From Lentilactobacillus buchneri (GTDB lineage Bacteria; Bacillota; Bacilli; Lactobacillales; Lactobacillaceae), in contig NZ_CP073066.1 in the NCBI RefSeq assembly GCF_018314255.1, forward strand, positions 930,001-994,000: a stretch of 64,000 bases of DNA, read 5' to 3'. The translations under genes were made by a program, and so were the position numbers. Positions 9,824-18,809 of the stretch are shown here, in pieces (the first letter of the stretch is position 1; each line of letters begins with the position of its first letter). The notes below the pieces were generated by a model. The model saw only the letters and a list, made by a program, of their open reading frames with translations, did not search any database and was not told where the DNA came from.

Positions 9824-10939
9824 CTAGTACGATCGATCGGCCTGTAGAACTTCCGGACAATGGTTCACTAATAGATTGCCTCGGGAACTGCCATCATAGG
9901 CGATTCCCTCAAATTCACGCTTGGGGCCAAACTGGGTCCACTCAAAGCTGCCGTTAGTTAAATGACCGTGGCCGTCCAGCCGTTTCGCTGGGAAACTGGC
10001 AATCGACGCATCGGACAGCATCAACAGGCGCTTTCTAACCGGGTTATAACCCATACTTTGAATCCGGGTCCCCGGTAAATGTTTCAGCACTTGATGGGTC
10101 AATCGAAAGTGCACCGATTTGTGGTGAATTTTACCCTTGAAAATGTAGGCGCCCCAGCCTGGGAATGACCAGAAGTAGGCGTTACCGGAGCGATCAAAGG
10201 TTAGATCGTGGCCGCCGGGCACCGATGTTCCGTGGCTGTGCAGACGAAAGCGGATCGCGAAGTCCGGCCGCAACGTCGAAGCCTTGATGTGTTGGATATA
10301 GCCCCAATTATTGATTGGAACCCGAGGCGCCTTTTCGACATCCCGCCACATATATAAGCCGTGGTTCTTCCAGTTATATGCCAAGGATTGACCATGACCA
10401 GTGGTAAATATCGGCCCTGCCTTAATATACTTGTGAATTTTCTGTTGGGTCTTGGAGTATTTGCCATGCCGCTTGTGATAAGCATCCCGCAGTTCTTTTG
10501 GATGCAACCGAATGCCCATCGCATCCAGCTTCTTGATGTTAAATCGAACAATTCGACCCTTGTTATGTAGATCAGTCGGGCAGTAGACAATGTACATATC
10601 CCCCTTGCCATTCATCGCAATCGATTGTGGATTTCCCCAATGCTGGCCGTTCTTACCAGGCAGCGGCAAAATGTACCGCGTATGAAAGCTGACCTTCTTG
10701 CCGCGTTCGGATTTGATTGTGTGCTCAACATCAGTGTTGGCAACGTGGTAATACTTCTTTGGCACTTTGACATAATGAACCTTTTTGTTATTCAGATTGC
10801 GCAGCGATCCCTTGTGCAGGGCGGACGAGCGCTGGTGATAAATATGAAACTTGGCTTGTGCAGTGCTTGGGGCGGCAAAGAAAATCATCGTCAACGCCAA
10901 AAAAAGCCCACAGCAAGCCAGGGTCCTAGTCAACTTCAT
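9824..10939 (-). CDS. Secreted protein of unknown function, possible beta-propeller
   Basis: 371 residues with a signal peptide (LACCGLFLALTMIFFAAPST, cleavage near AQA-K). The mature part has repeated strands with GNPQSIAMNGKGDMYIVY, GHDLTFDRSGNAYFW and EFEGIAYDG, spaced like blades of a propeller or NHL-type repeat. It is rich in His and Tyr. ATG at 10939 follows gagggggaatt. The C-terminus lies 60 bases from the IS30 right end, so the gene itself is not visibly interrupted. Function unknown; extracellular location is supported by the signal peptide only. Confidence 0.7.
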   Translation of the reverse strand: MKLTRTLACCGLFLALTMIFFAAPSTAQAKFHIYHQRSSALHKGSLRNLNNKKVHYVKVPKKYYHVANTDVEHTIKSERGKKVSFHTRYILPLPGKNGQHWGNPQSIAMNGKGDMYIVYCPTDLHNKGRIVRFNIKKLDAMGIRLHPKELRDAYHKRHGKYSKTQQKIHKYIKAGPIFTTGHGQSLAYNWKNHGLYMWRDVEKAPRVPINNWGYIQHIKASTLRPDFAIRFRLHSHGTSVPGGHDLTFDRSGNAYFWSFPGWGAYIFKGKIHHKSVHFRLTHQVLKHLPGTRIQSMGYNPVRKRLLMLSDASIASFPAKRLDGHGHLTNGSFEWTQFGPKREFEGIAYDGSSRGNLLVNHCPEVLQADRSY

Positions 10940-11208
10940 GCAATTCCCCCTCAGAAATGAATGAATATTAAGATTTCGTAAAATTAGTTCACAACCTATA
11001 TTAGCCTTCCGTTTAACAAAAGTAAATGGCTTTCATGCTTCATTTGTAATGATAACGGGGATCGCTCACATTCTTCGGAATGAATTCTGGATTTTTTGTC
11101 AAAATCTCGCAAAAATGCGGAAAGACAAACTGCTAGTTGCTTCTCATTAGCAGCAATCCGCTTATAATGATTGGCAAAAAGAATCTTTCCCAATAATGGA
11201 GGCAAACA

Positions 11209-12060
11209 ATGAAGAAACGACGTTTGGCCTTACTGAGCGGCTTATTCCTGCTAATTGGCTTGCTCAGCGCCTGCACCACATCAGCCACAGGCACACCCAA
11301 AATTCAGGGTGCCAATCAGGCAACCCCGACCCTATTTTTCCACGGCTTCGGCAGCAGTTACCACGCTGAAACGCACATGGCTAACACAGCGGTCAAAGCC
11401 GGCGTCACCAAGTCGGTCATTCGCGCAGACGTTTCAAATAGCGGGAAAGTCACCTTTGTCGGGACTTTCAAGCCGGACGACTTCCACCCGATCGTTGAAG
11501 TGAACTATTTGAATTCACGAAACCCCAACTATCATACCCAGGGGAAATGGGCGAAAAATGTGGTCGTCAAGCTGCAACAACGCTACGGCATTAAGAAGAT
11601 GAACATGGTCGGCCATTCTGTCGGCAACATGGCGATCGTCTTTTATTTACTGGACAACGCTGGCAACACCAAGCTGCCCAAGCTCGAGAAGCAAGTCGAC
11701 ATCGCGGGGCATTTCAACGGCATCCTGGGAATGGACGATGCCCCCAACCGGATGAAATTGAAGGCAGATGGCGAGCCGACTAAAATTAACAGCCATTACC
11801 GTGAGTTGCTGGGATTGCGCCACGACAAGCAATTGAAAACACTTGAAATTCTCAATATTTATGGCGATAAAAACGACGGCACCCACTCGGACGGCGACGT
11901 CAGCAATGCCTCCTCGAAATCCTTGAGATATCTGGTGCCGCAAGTCAAATCCTACCAGGAAAAGCGAATCGTCGGCCCACAGGCGCAGCACAGCAAGCTC
12001 CACGATAATCCGCAGGTTGATAAGCTGTTGGTCAAGTTTTTGTGGGGACGTGCGTCATAA
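11209..12060 (+). CDS. Alpha/beta hydrolase lipoprotein (DUF915-like)
   Basis: 283 residues. Lipoprotein signal with lipobox LSAC (Cys near residue 22). The hydrolase core has an HGFGSS oxyanion region, the nucleophile elbow GHSVGN and a late His (HSKLHDN). NIYGDKNDGTHSDG probably carries the acidic member. This layout matches the DUF915 alpha/beta hydrolases common in lactobacilli; the substrate is unknown. ATG at 11209 follows atggagg. A TATAAT at 11163-11168 is the likely -10 box. Confidence 0.85.
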   Translation: MKKRRLALLSGLFLLIGLLSACTTSATGTPKIQGANQATPTLFFHGFGSSYHAETHMANTAVKAGVTKSVIRADVSNSGKVTFVGTFKPDDFHPIVEVNYLNSRNPNYHTQGKWAKNVVVKLQQRYGIKKMNMVGHSVGNMAIVFYLLDNAGNTKLPKLEKQVDIAGHFNGILGMDDAPNRMKLKADGEPTKINSHYRELLGLRHDKQLKTLEILNIYGDKNDGTHSDGDVSNASSKSLRYLVPQVKSYQEKRIVGPQAQHSKLHDNPQVDKLLVKFLWGRAS

Positions 12061-12114
12061 CCGGGTGAACTGCTGAACATCCATTTGAAACTGAGGTTGG
12101 TACTGGAACACCAA

Positions 12115-12150
12115 AAACTGCCACAAAAGCAAAAACCTTTGTGGCAGTTT
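12115..12150. terminator. Bidirectional terminator
   Basis: 13-bp stem aaactgccacaaa / tttgtggcagttt between convergent genes. Confidence 0.8.
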
Positions 12151-12182
12151 GAGTGTGGACATTATTTAGACACTGGCATCCA

Positions 12183-14708
12183 TCATTCCGAAGCTGCCAG
12201 GGAATCCAACATATCAATATGTTTGAGTTTGTAATGGGTAATCACGCCGACTGCTAAGCTGAAGCAGGCCGTTAAGACCGCTGACCAGATGTACCCTGGA
12301 TAATGAACGGTCAGCGGGAACAAAATCGCTCCGGTCTGAGCCTTGATCATAATAAAATGATGGAGGATTAACCCGATGCCCCAGCCAAAGACGATCCCGG
12401 CCAGGGTCAGCACAACATTTTCTCTGGCAACGTAGGCTGTGACCTCATTATCGTAGAAGCCCAACACCTTGATCGTCGACAATTCACGCATCCGCTCGGA
12501 GATGTTGACATTGGTCAGGTTGTATAACACCACCAGACCTAATGCGGCCGACAAAGCGATAAAGATCAGCACGACTGAGCTTAAACCAACGGTTCCCAGC
12601 GAGCTGCTGGCGTATCTTGGATAAGTCACATTCATAACGCCGCTTTGTTTCAGCAGGTTCCGTGAGGTCTTCTGTCGTTGGCTGGCACTCTCACTCTTGA
12701 GCTTCAACAGGTGTGAAGTCGGTGAATAGGTCGTCGTTGAAACTTGATTGAAATACTTGGGGGTCATGTAGAGATAATGGCCCGCGTAATTCTTGGTAAC
12801 CCCGGCAACCTTGACTTTCAGCAGCTTATTGCCCAGCTTGGCTGAAAGCAGGCTGCCTTTTTTGGCGTGCATATCAGTAGCCAATTTTTCGGTGATGATG
12901 ACACCCTGATTAGTTAATTTTTCAGACTGACCGGTTTGAGTGCTGGTCAGTGAGACATAATCGTTCAATTTCGTCGGTGTCTTGGGGGCCACCATGGTGA
13001 CCGTCGCATTTCGCTTGGTGCCTTTGGTTGGTGAGACGGTAATCGATTGAACCATCGCCGCAGTCTGTGCTTTAATGTTTGGATCATGCACCCGTTTATC
13101 GGCATCGGATAGCGTGACAATCCCCTGGTAGTGCTGAACTTGATTGAACTGATCGGGAATCAGATCGTTGACGCTGTCCCGAATGCCAAATCCAGCCAGC
13201 ATCAGGCCAGTACAACCGGCAATCCCAACGATAGTCATGATCATCCGGGTCTTATATCTGAACAGATTCCGATAACTGACCTTTTGGTTGAAATTCATCC
13301 GGTTCCACAGCGGTTTGATTCGCTCGAGCAAAATCCGTTTACCGGCTTTCGGAGCTCGTTCACGCATCAGCTCGGTCGGCTTTTCACGTAAATTAATGAT
13401 TAGAACAACTGCCGCGCTGCCAAGGGTGGCGATCAACCCGGCCACGAGCGCTTCGACGATAAATGCCCAGGGAATCACGCCGACGTAGTGAGTCAGGTTG
13501 TTATTGCTGAGCATGCTGAAAATAAATTTGGGCAGGGTCAAGGTTCCCAAAACGCCGCCGGCAATTGATCCCAGAATTCCCGCAAGAATTGAATAAATGA
13601 CGTATTTCATGGAAATGAAGCCCTTGGTGTAGCCCAGCGCCCGCATGAGACCGATTTCTCGGCGGTTCTTTTCAATCATTCTTGAAATGGTCGTAAAGGT
13701 GATCAAAACGGCAATGAATAAGAAGAAGCCGGGAAAAATGACGGCGATGGCTGCGATACTTTTGGACTCATCAAAATAATCCTGATAGCCGACGTTGGCG
13801 GTTCGGTCGTTGTACAGGTAAGTCGCTTGGGGCGCCTTCTGTAATTGCTGCTTGGCACGGGTCAGTTGTTTGACTCCGGCAGCGACTTTGGCAGTGGCTG
13901 CTTTGGTGGTTGCTGTTTGATAGGCACTTGGCACAGCCGACAGCTTCCGGCGCTATTTCTGAAGTTGGCCAAGTTGCTGGTCAACCTTCTTTAGCTGCGG
14001 GTCGATCATCTCTGAGCGCCGTTGAGCTGGCCGTTGCTTGAGTTTGCTTTCCAGCCGGGCTTTATCGTGATCCACCTGCTGGTTGTACTTGCTGGTCCCA
14101 GCCGTTAAATGAGCCGTGTTGTTAAAGGCCGCGGCCGGCGCATAGGCAAAATAATTCACCTGGCCGCTGCCAACGTTGGTGGTGCCACGGTCGGTTGAAC
14201 TGACAAATAACGGTGAGTTGACGAATCCGACCACTTTAAAAGTTTTAGTGGTGAGCCCATCGGTTGCCGGCAAACGGTAACGGTCGCCGATCTTGTAGTC
14301 CTTAGCTTTTTGGTCCAAGACAATCTGATCGGCTTTCTGGGGTAAATGCCCAGATACCAATTTGAGTTGATTTAATTTTGCCGATTTGGCATAGGAATAC
14401 ACCTGGACCACTTGATTCGGCGATTTCTTCACCGTCACCATATGGCTGGGTTCGGCAATCTGAACCTTGGGGTCGGTGCGTATCAAGCTGAGATCTCGGT
14501 TGTTTAATCCCAAGGTTGACGTCACCCTCATGTCACCGAGATTCTGATGAGCGAAATACTGATCCGCAGAATTGTCCAAATCCGGACCAGTCGCCCGAAT
14601 CCCGACATACAGCAGTGATCCCAACAAAATGATTAGGACGATCGAAATAAACTTCCCCCACGCATAAGTAATCTCTCGAATGGTGGCTTTGAAATAGGTC
14701 GTATTCAA
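12183..14708 (-). pseudogene. FtsX-like ABC transporter permease, split by an in-frame amber codon
   Basis: One reading frame of 842 codons interrupted by a single TAG at 13953-13955. The N-terminal part (251 codons, TTG start at 14708 after agaaggtgg) holds TM1 and a MacB-like extracellular domain. The C-terminal part (ORF can restart at GTG 13934) holds the FtsX domains, including FPGFFLFIAVLITFTT and a final transmembrane group near the C-terminus. Nothing else is disrupted across the junction, which falls in a Gln/Lys-rich coiled-coil stretch. No ATP-binding partner gene is adjacent. Either a recent nonsense mutation or two separately translated halves; a pseudogene is more likely. Confidence 0.85.
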
Positions 14709-14720
14709 CTTTCCACCTTC

Positions 14721-15203
14721 TTACAAGACATTTTTTTGATTGAGGGCCGTATAAATAGCCTCTTCCATGGACTCCGGCTTGGTAATTGGCGCATATCGAT
14801 GAATCAGGGTGCCGTCTTTGCCAACCAGGAATTTAGTGTAGTTCCATTTAATCTTGCCATGACCGGACTCTTCTTTGAGATGGGTAAACAGTGGATCCTC
14901 ACCATCCCCATTAACGGCAACCCGTCGAGTCATCGGGAAGGTGACACCATAATGAATCCGGCAATAATCATCGGCCTCTTGATCACTTCCCAACTCTTGG
15001 TGGAATTGATTGGAAGGCAGTCCTAACACGACCAAGCCCTCATTCTTATATTTCTTATATAATTCTTCCAGGCCCTCCAACTGAGGTGCCAGACCACATT
15101 TGCTGGCAGTATTCACAATCACAACGACTTTATTTTTGAATTCGCTCAAGTCAATCGTCTTACCGCTCATTTCGGTTTCTTTGTAATCATAAATTGTCTT
15201 CAT
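14721..15203 (-). CDS. Glutathione peroxidase family protein
   Basis: 160 residues, thioredoxin-fold peroxidase reducing hydroperoxides in the cytoplasm. The catalytic tetrad is visible: Cys in NTASKCGLAPQ (Cys form, not selenocysteine), Gln in LGLPSNQF, and Trp/Asn in KIKWNYTKFLV. Length is normal for bacterial enzymes. ATG at 15203. It sits just upstream of, and on the same strand as, the broken permease. A glutathione reductase homologue is at 22096-23421. Confidence 0.95.
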   Translation of the reverse strand: MKTIYDYKETEMSGKTIDLSEFKNKVVVIVNTASKCGLAPQLEGLEELYKKYKNEGLVVLGLPSNQFHQELGSDQEADDYCRIHYGVTFPMTRRVAVNGDGEDPLFTHLKEESGHGKIKWNYTKFLVGKDGTLIHRYAPITKPESMEEAIYTALNQKNVL

Positions 15204-15394
15204 TGATTGTCACCCGTTTTCTGTATTTATGATTAGTGTAAACTAAAATGTCCGAAAACAAAACTGGTTTTGGATTTGATCACTAAATCGCCCCAATACT
15301 TCACAAACTATATAGATATCCTCGCTCAATTTATCGTATATACATAGTAGGACAGGCTGATCAGACAATTTCAATAAACTGGGAGGTGAACTAA

Positions 15395-16276
15395 ATAAAA
15401 CCAAAGTACACATATCCACAAATGATCAAACACATGAAGGACAAGGGAATTAGATTCGAATTAGTATCAGAGCCTGACGCAATCCAAATGCTGGCGACTA
15501 AAAATTATTATTTCAAGTTGACATCCTATCGAAAGAATTTTCATCAGATTGATGGTAAATATGAAAAATTAGATTTTGCATATTTAACCGACTTGGCGTC
15601 GATCGATATGCAACTTCGGCGATACTTACTTGGAATCTCATTGGACATTGAACATGGAATTAAAACTCGGATAATTGATCTTATAACCAAGGATCCAGAA
15701 GAAGATGGCTATTCAGTGGTGAAGGACTTCAGTACATTTAATCAGCGAGGTTATGATCAAACTATGAAATACTTAAAGCGAAATGATTACTTGCACGATA
15801 TGTATGTAAAGCACCGAAATCACCCCTCCATCTGGATGTTTTTGGAAGTCGCAACATTTGGTGTCCTTTCCAGGTTTGTAGACTTTTACTATCACCGCTC
15901 CAGAAACAAAGATGTTAAGCTTGCACATATATTGTTGAAGTATGCAAAGCATATTCGAAATGCATCAGCACATAATAATGCCATTATGGTTAATCTGTTT
16001 TCCGCTGAAGAAAAAGTAAAACATCGAAATACAACGGTTGTCATGTTTGCAACGAAGATGGGAATTGATGCATCTTTAGTAACCGATATGAAAGTAAATG
16101 ACCTCGTTAGCTTGTATTCCTTACATAGACGATTTTCAAGTGTAGGGTCACAGGAATTAACCAGAAAAGAAGGGCAAAAATTACTGAAAAGGGCTAGCAA
16201 GCATGCAAATTATTATACTCATGAGCCTGTACTAATTAAGTTTTATCAACTATTTTCCAAACTAATTAATAGTTGA
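15395..16276 (+). CDS. Abi_2 (AbiD/AbiF-like) HEPN-domain abortive infection protein
   Basis: About 293 residues. The family signature NYYFKLTSYRKNF (near residue 37 from the ATA start) and the HEPN RNase-type motif RNASAHN (Arg, four residues, His) are both present. HEPN Abi proteins are proposed RNases that halt growth on phage infection. The first ATG (15422) has no ribosome binding site. The ATA at 15395 has gggaggtg nine bases upstream and restores the usual family N-terminus (KPKYTYPQMIKHMKDKG), so I extend to it. Two tandem small RNA genes follow immediately, and no protein antitoxin is adjacent. Confidence 0.85.
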   Translation: MKPKYTYPQMIKHMKDKGIRFELVSEPDAIQMLATKNYYFKLTSYRKNFHQIDGKYEKLDFAYLTDLASIDMQLRRYLLGISLDIEHGIKTRIIDLITKDPEEDGYSVVKDFSTFNQRGYDQTMKYLKRNDYLHDMYVKHRNHPSIWMFLEVATFGVLSRFVDFYYHRSRNKDVKLAHILLKYAKHIRNASAHNNAIMVNLFSAEEKVKHRNTTVVMFATKMGIDASLVTDMKVNDLVSLYSLHRRFSSVGSQELTRKEGQKLLKRASKHANYYTHEPVLIKFYQLFSKLINS

Positions 16277-16283
16277 TGAATGT

Positions 16284-16312
16284 TTGACAAGAGGCTGAAA
16301 TTCTTATATATT
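16284..16312 (+). promoter_or_regulatory. Promoter of small RNA 1
   Basis: TTGACA, 17 bases, TATATT, starting eight bases after the Abi stop codon. No open reading frame of note follows; a terminator ends the unit 120 bases later. Confidence 0.8.
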
Positions 16313-16318
16313 ATTAGC

Positions 16319-16432
16319 AAGGAAAGGACGGTTCGACCGTTCGCTAAGGCTTTAGCTCGTCTATTGCTTTTGTTATTGGAGTCACGAAAAACCCGAGTCA
16401 GTTTTAAAACTGAAGCGGGGTTTTCTTTTTTT
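16319..16432 (+). ncRNA. Candidate small RNA 1 downstream of the HEPN Abi gene
   Basis: A transcription unit of about 114 nt defined by a consensus promoter and a strong terminator (16387-16432). It starts ggaaaggacggttcgaccg, can form acggt-tcg-accgt and gctaa-ggct-ttagc hairpins, and has a 5' gaaag able to pair with cuuuu further on. A second, about 70% similar unit follows at 16503. Known families of structured RNAs occur next to abiF genes (my recollection of the abiF RNA motif), so an antitoxin or regulatory role is plausible. Confidence 0.65.
16387..16432 (+). terminator. Terminator of small RNA 1
   Basis: Outer stem aaaaacccg / cggggtttt around an inner perfect cagtttt-aaaactg palindrome, then ctttttttt. 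Confidence 0.85.
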
Positions 16433-16467
16433 ATGCTCACAACTGTCTAGCATAAATGAGCATGTTC

Positions 16468-16496
16468 TCGACATCGTATCCTTTTCAGGATATCGT
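16468..16496 (+). promoter_or_regulatory. Candidate promoter of small RNA 2
   Basis: TCGACA, 17 bases, TATCGT, at the same distance from the conserved ggaaag start as in copy 1 but further from consensus, so this copy may be weakly expressed. Confidence 0.45.
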
Positions 16497-16502
16497 TAAA
16501 AT

Positions 16503-16612
16503 CGGAAAGACGGGTTCAACCACACGCTAAAGCTTTGACTGGTCCAATACTTTCGCTATTGTATTCAAGAAGCCCCCGACTCAGCGTCTATGCTGGGTCG
16601 GGGGCTTCTTTA
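16503..16612 (+). ncRNA. Candidate small RNA 2 (diverged tandem copy)
   Basis: About 110 nt, aligning over its length with small RNA 1: shared ggaaa, gacgg, cgctaa, gcttt, ctatt and cccgaNtcag blocks. The 5' gaaag : cuuuc pairing is kept (cuuuu in copy 1, a G-C to G-U change). It ends in its own terminator at 16567-16611. Confidence 0.55.
16567..16611 (+). terminator. Terminator of small RNA 2
   Basis: 14-bp stem aagaagcccccgac / gtcgggggcttctt, inner cagc/gctg, then ttt. Very stable in both directions. Confidence 0.85.
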
Positions 16613-16714
16613 GAAACTGCGACTCCCGGGTCTGGAACCAAAAGCACGTTTGTTAGCTTCTTATGTGCTCCCTTCAGCCTTTAAAATATGCTCCGACGAC
16701 CCAAGCACTAACTT

Positions 16715-16771
16715 CTAAGGGCACTTTGATTAAAGTCCCAAAACCAGGGACTTCAATCAAAGTGCCCTTAG
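16715..16771. repeat. Long hairpin, repeat unit A
   Basis: Arms of 25 bases beginning ctaagggcactttg and a 7-base loop (aaaacca); one mismatch in 25 pairs. Confidence 0.8.
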
Positions 16772-16871
16772 AAACCGCGACTCCCAGGTCTGAACCCAAA
16801 GCACGTTTATTAGCTTATTCTGTGCTCCCTTCGGCCTTTAAAACACGCTCCGACGGGCTTGACCCTAACTT

Positions 16872-16928
16872 CCAAGAGGACTTTGCTTAAAGCCCCAAAA
16901 CCGGGGGGTTCAAGCAAAGTCCTCTTGG
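16872..16928. repeat. Long hairpin, repeat unit B
   Basis: Arms of 25 bases beginning ccaagaggactttg. Compared with unit A, four arm positions differ and each has the matching change in the other arm. Confidence 0.8.
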
Positions 16929-16958
16929 AAACCGGGCCACCCAGCCCTCGTCGCACTC

Positions 16959-18626
16959 TTATTCAAATTGCGCCTCATACAACTGCTTATAATACCCATT
17001 TTCATTCATCAACTGATCATGGGTTCCCCGCTCGACAATCTTGCCATTATCCACCACCAAAATCTGATCGGCGTTATGGATGGTCGACAATCTATGGGCG
17101 ATCACCAGTGATGTCCGCTGCTTCTGACCACCGGATAATCGGATTCCTCGCTCACCGACTTGGGTCTTCATTTGCTCAGGCAATCCTTTAATGAAGGCAT
17201 CAATATCGGCTAATTTGGCGACGTTCCACAGTTGATCCTCAGTCGCACCAGGCGTCCCATAACGGATATTATCGGCAATCGTGCCGTCAATGATGAAGAT
17301 ATCCTGTGACACAATCGCGATGTTTTGCCGCAGTGACTTGAGCTTGATATGTTTGATTGGAATGCCATCGAACAAAATGTCACCGCTATCGACATCGTAC
17401 AATCGATCGAGCAAATCGGTAATCGTTGATTTGCCGGCTCCCGAGTGACCAACCAAGGCGGTTTGTTTACCAAACGGAATATCGAAGGTCACATTCTGAA
17501 TCGCGGCTTTGTGCGGTGACTGGGGCTCATCAGATGCGTATGAAAAAGTGACATGCTTAAATTGAACTCCAGACTTAATCTGTGGGAATCCAACAGCATC
17601 GTCCTCGTCAACGATCGCCGGCTTCAAGCCCATGATACTGACAATTCGGCCATAAGAAACCAGTGACTGCTGGAATTGGTTCAACAATCTGGAAAAGGCA
17701 CTGATTGGGCTTTGCAGGATACCAACATAGCTGAGATAAGCGACCAATTGCCCAACGGTTAACTGATTTTTAAAAACAAACAATGTTCCCAAGAATAAGA
17801 CAATCGCGGTCCCCAGATACTCAATGAAGGTCACCAACGGCGAAAAGATCGCCTGATTCCGAGTAGCCTCAATGATGTTATTTTTGTTCATGTTGGCTAA
17901 TTTGTCGAAACGACTGGATTCCAGATCTTCAGTGGTGTAGCTCTTAATCAACTGGATTTGAGTCAGTGTGTTCTGCAATTGATTGGTCATCAAGGCTTGA
18001 GATTGACGAGCCTTTTGATATGAATTTCGAATTCGGGTTCTGAAAATGCGGACCACCATAAAAATCATTGGAAATGTCAAGCTGACTGCCAAAGCCATTT
18101 CCCAGTTAACGAAGAAAATGAAGCCTAGCACCCCAACAAACGTGAACAGGCTGCCAATCAGGGACAGCATGTTTGGTGAAATCAGGTTTTGCAGGTTGTT
18201 AATATCGGACGTTAATCGCACCATCAAATCACCTGTTTTACTGGATTCAAAAAAGTGGGTATCCAACCTGATCAAATATTGATACAGCTGATTTCGCAGG
18301 TTGGTGATGGCCCCTTGGCTCATGACGCCCATGTAATAGGTAGAAACGTAGGTAAAAATCCCTGAAATCGTAACGGTCAACAGTAGCAGACCGACGACCA
18401 CGGCCAGCTGTGCCGTGCTCTTATTTGGAATGACGTGGTCAATGATGTACTGATTGAATTGTGGCAATAAAAAGTCCATCAATGACAGAATGGTCAAAAC
18501 GACAACGTTGACAATCAAAATCCATGGCCGTTTGAGAACCGTACCAAAAACAAATCTGAACATCCCCATCATGCTCACACCGTTCTGTTCCCCGCTGTCG
18601 TCATGCTGATTTGGTGCTTGATTCAT
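16959..18626 (-). pseudogene. ABC exporter (permease-ATPase fusion) lacking Walker B
   Basis: 555 residues of a multidrug/lipid-type ABC half-transporter. The N-terminal six-helix membrane domain is followed by a nucleotide-binding domain with Walker A (GHSGAGKST), Q-loop (VSQDIF) and signature LSGGQKQR. The signature is followed directly by TSLVIAHRLSTI (H-loop). The normal stretch between them, about 40 residues with Walker B, the catalytic Glu and the D-loop, is absent. The frame is kept and the reading frame otherwise complete. A transporter without Walker B should not hydrolyse ATP, so I list it as a pseudogene; a degenerate partner role in a heterodimer is the alternative. Confidence 0.85.
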
Positions 18627-18761
18627 GTGTTCACCCCCCGGTAACTTGTCGCATTACTTATGACGTTATATTATTCCACGAATGGTCGGGTAAGGTCAAC
18701 GGATTAGCTTGCAAGCTGACATATGCCGGTAACAAGTCGTTCCGACAACGATCAAATCAAT

Positions 18762-18792
18762 AAAAAAGAGCCCTAGCTCAAAACTAGAACTC
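18762..18792 (-). terminator. Terminator after lplA
   Basis: Minus-strand stem gagttctag / ctagggctc followed by tttttt. Confidence 0.85.
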
Positions 18793-18809
18793 CAAAACAA
18801 AGCAGATAT

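Larger units (their letters stand above)
16614..16958 (-). repeat. Tandem intergenic repeat units with long hairpins
   Basis: Two units of about 157 bp, plus part of a third, share blocks such as cgactccc(g/a)ggtctg, aaagcacgttt, gtgctccctt and gctccgacg. Each holds a 57-base hairpin (16715-16771 and 16872-16928). No coding sequence is supported. On the minus strand the array begins directly after the stop codon of the ABC exporter gene with gagtgcgacgag, a motif also found after two other genes in this window. Confidence 0.7.

Noticed and set aside
10996..11205. Minus-strand 69-codon ORF in the divergent gap
   Set aside because: No ribosome binding site; it overlaps the promoter region of the hydrolase gene.
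13953..13955. TAG read as a recoded amino acid
   Set aside because: No pyrrolysine-type element or other recoding signal is visible; a nonsense mutation is simpler.
16319..16345. tRNA-like ggttcga segment
   Set aside because: No cloverleaf or acceptor stem can be formed around it.
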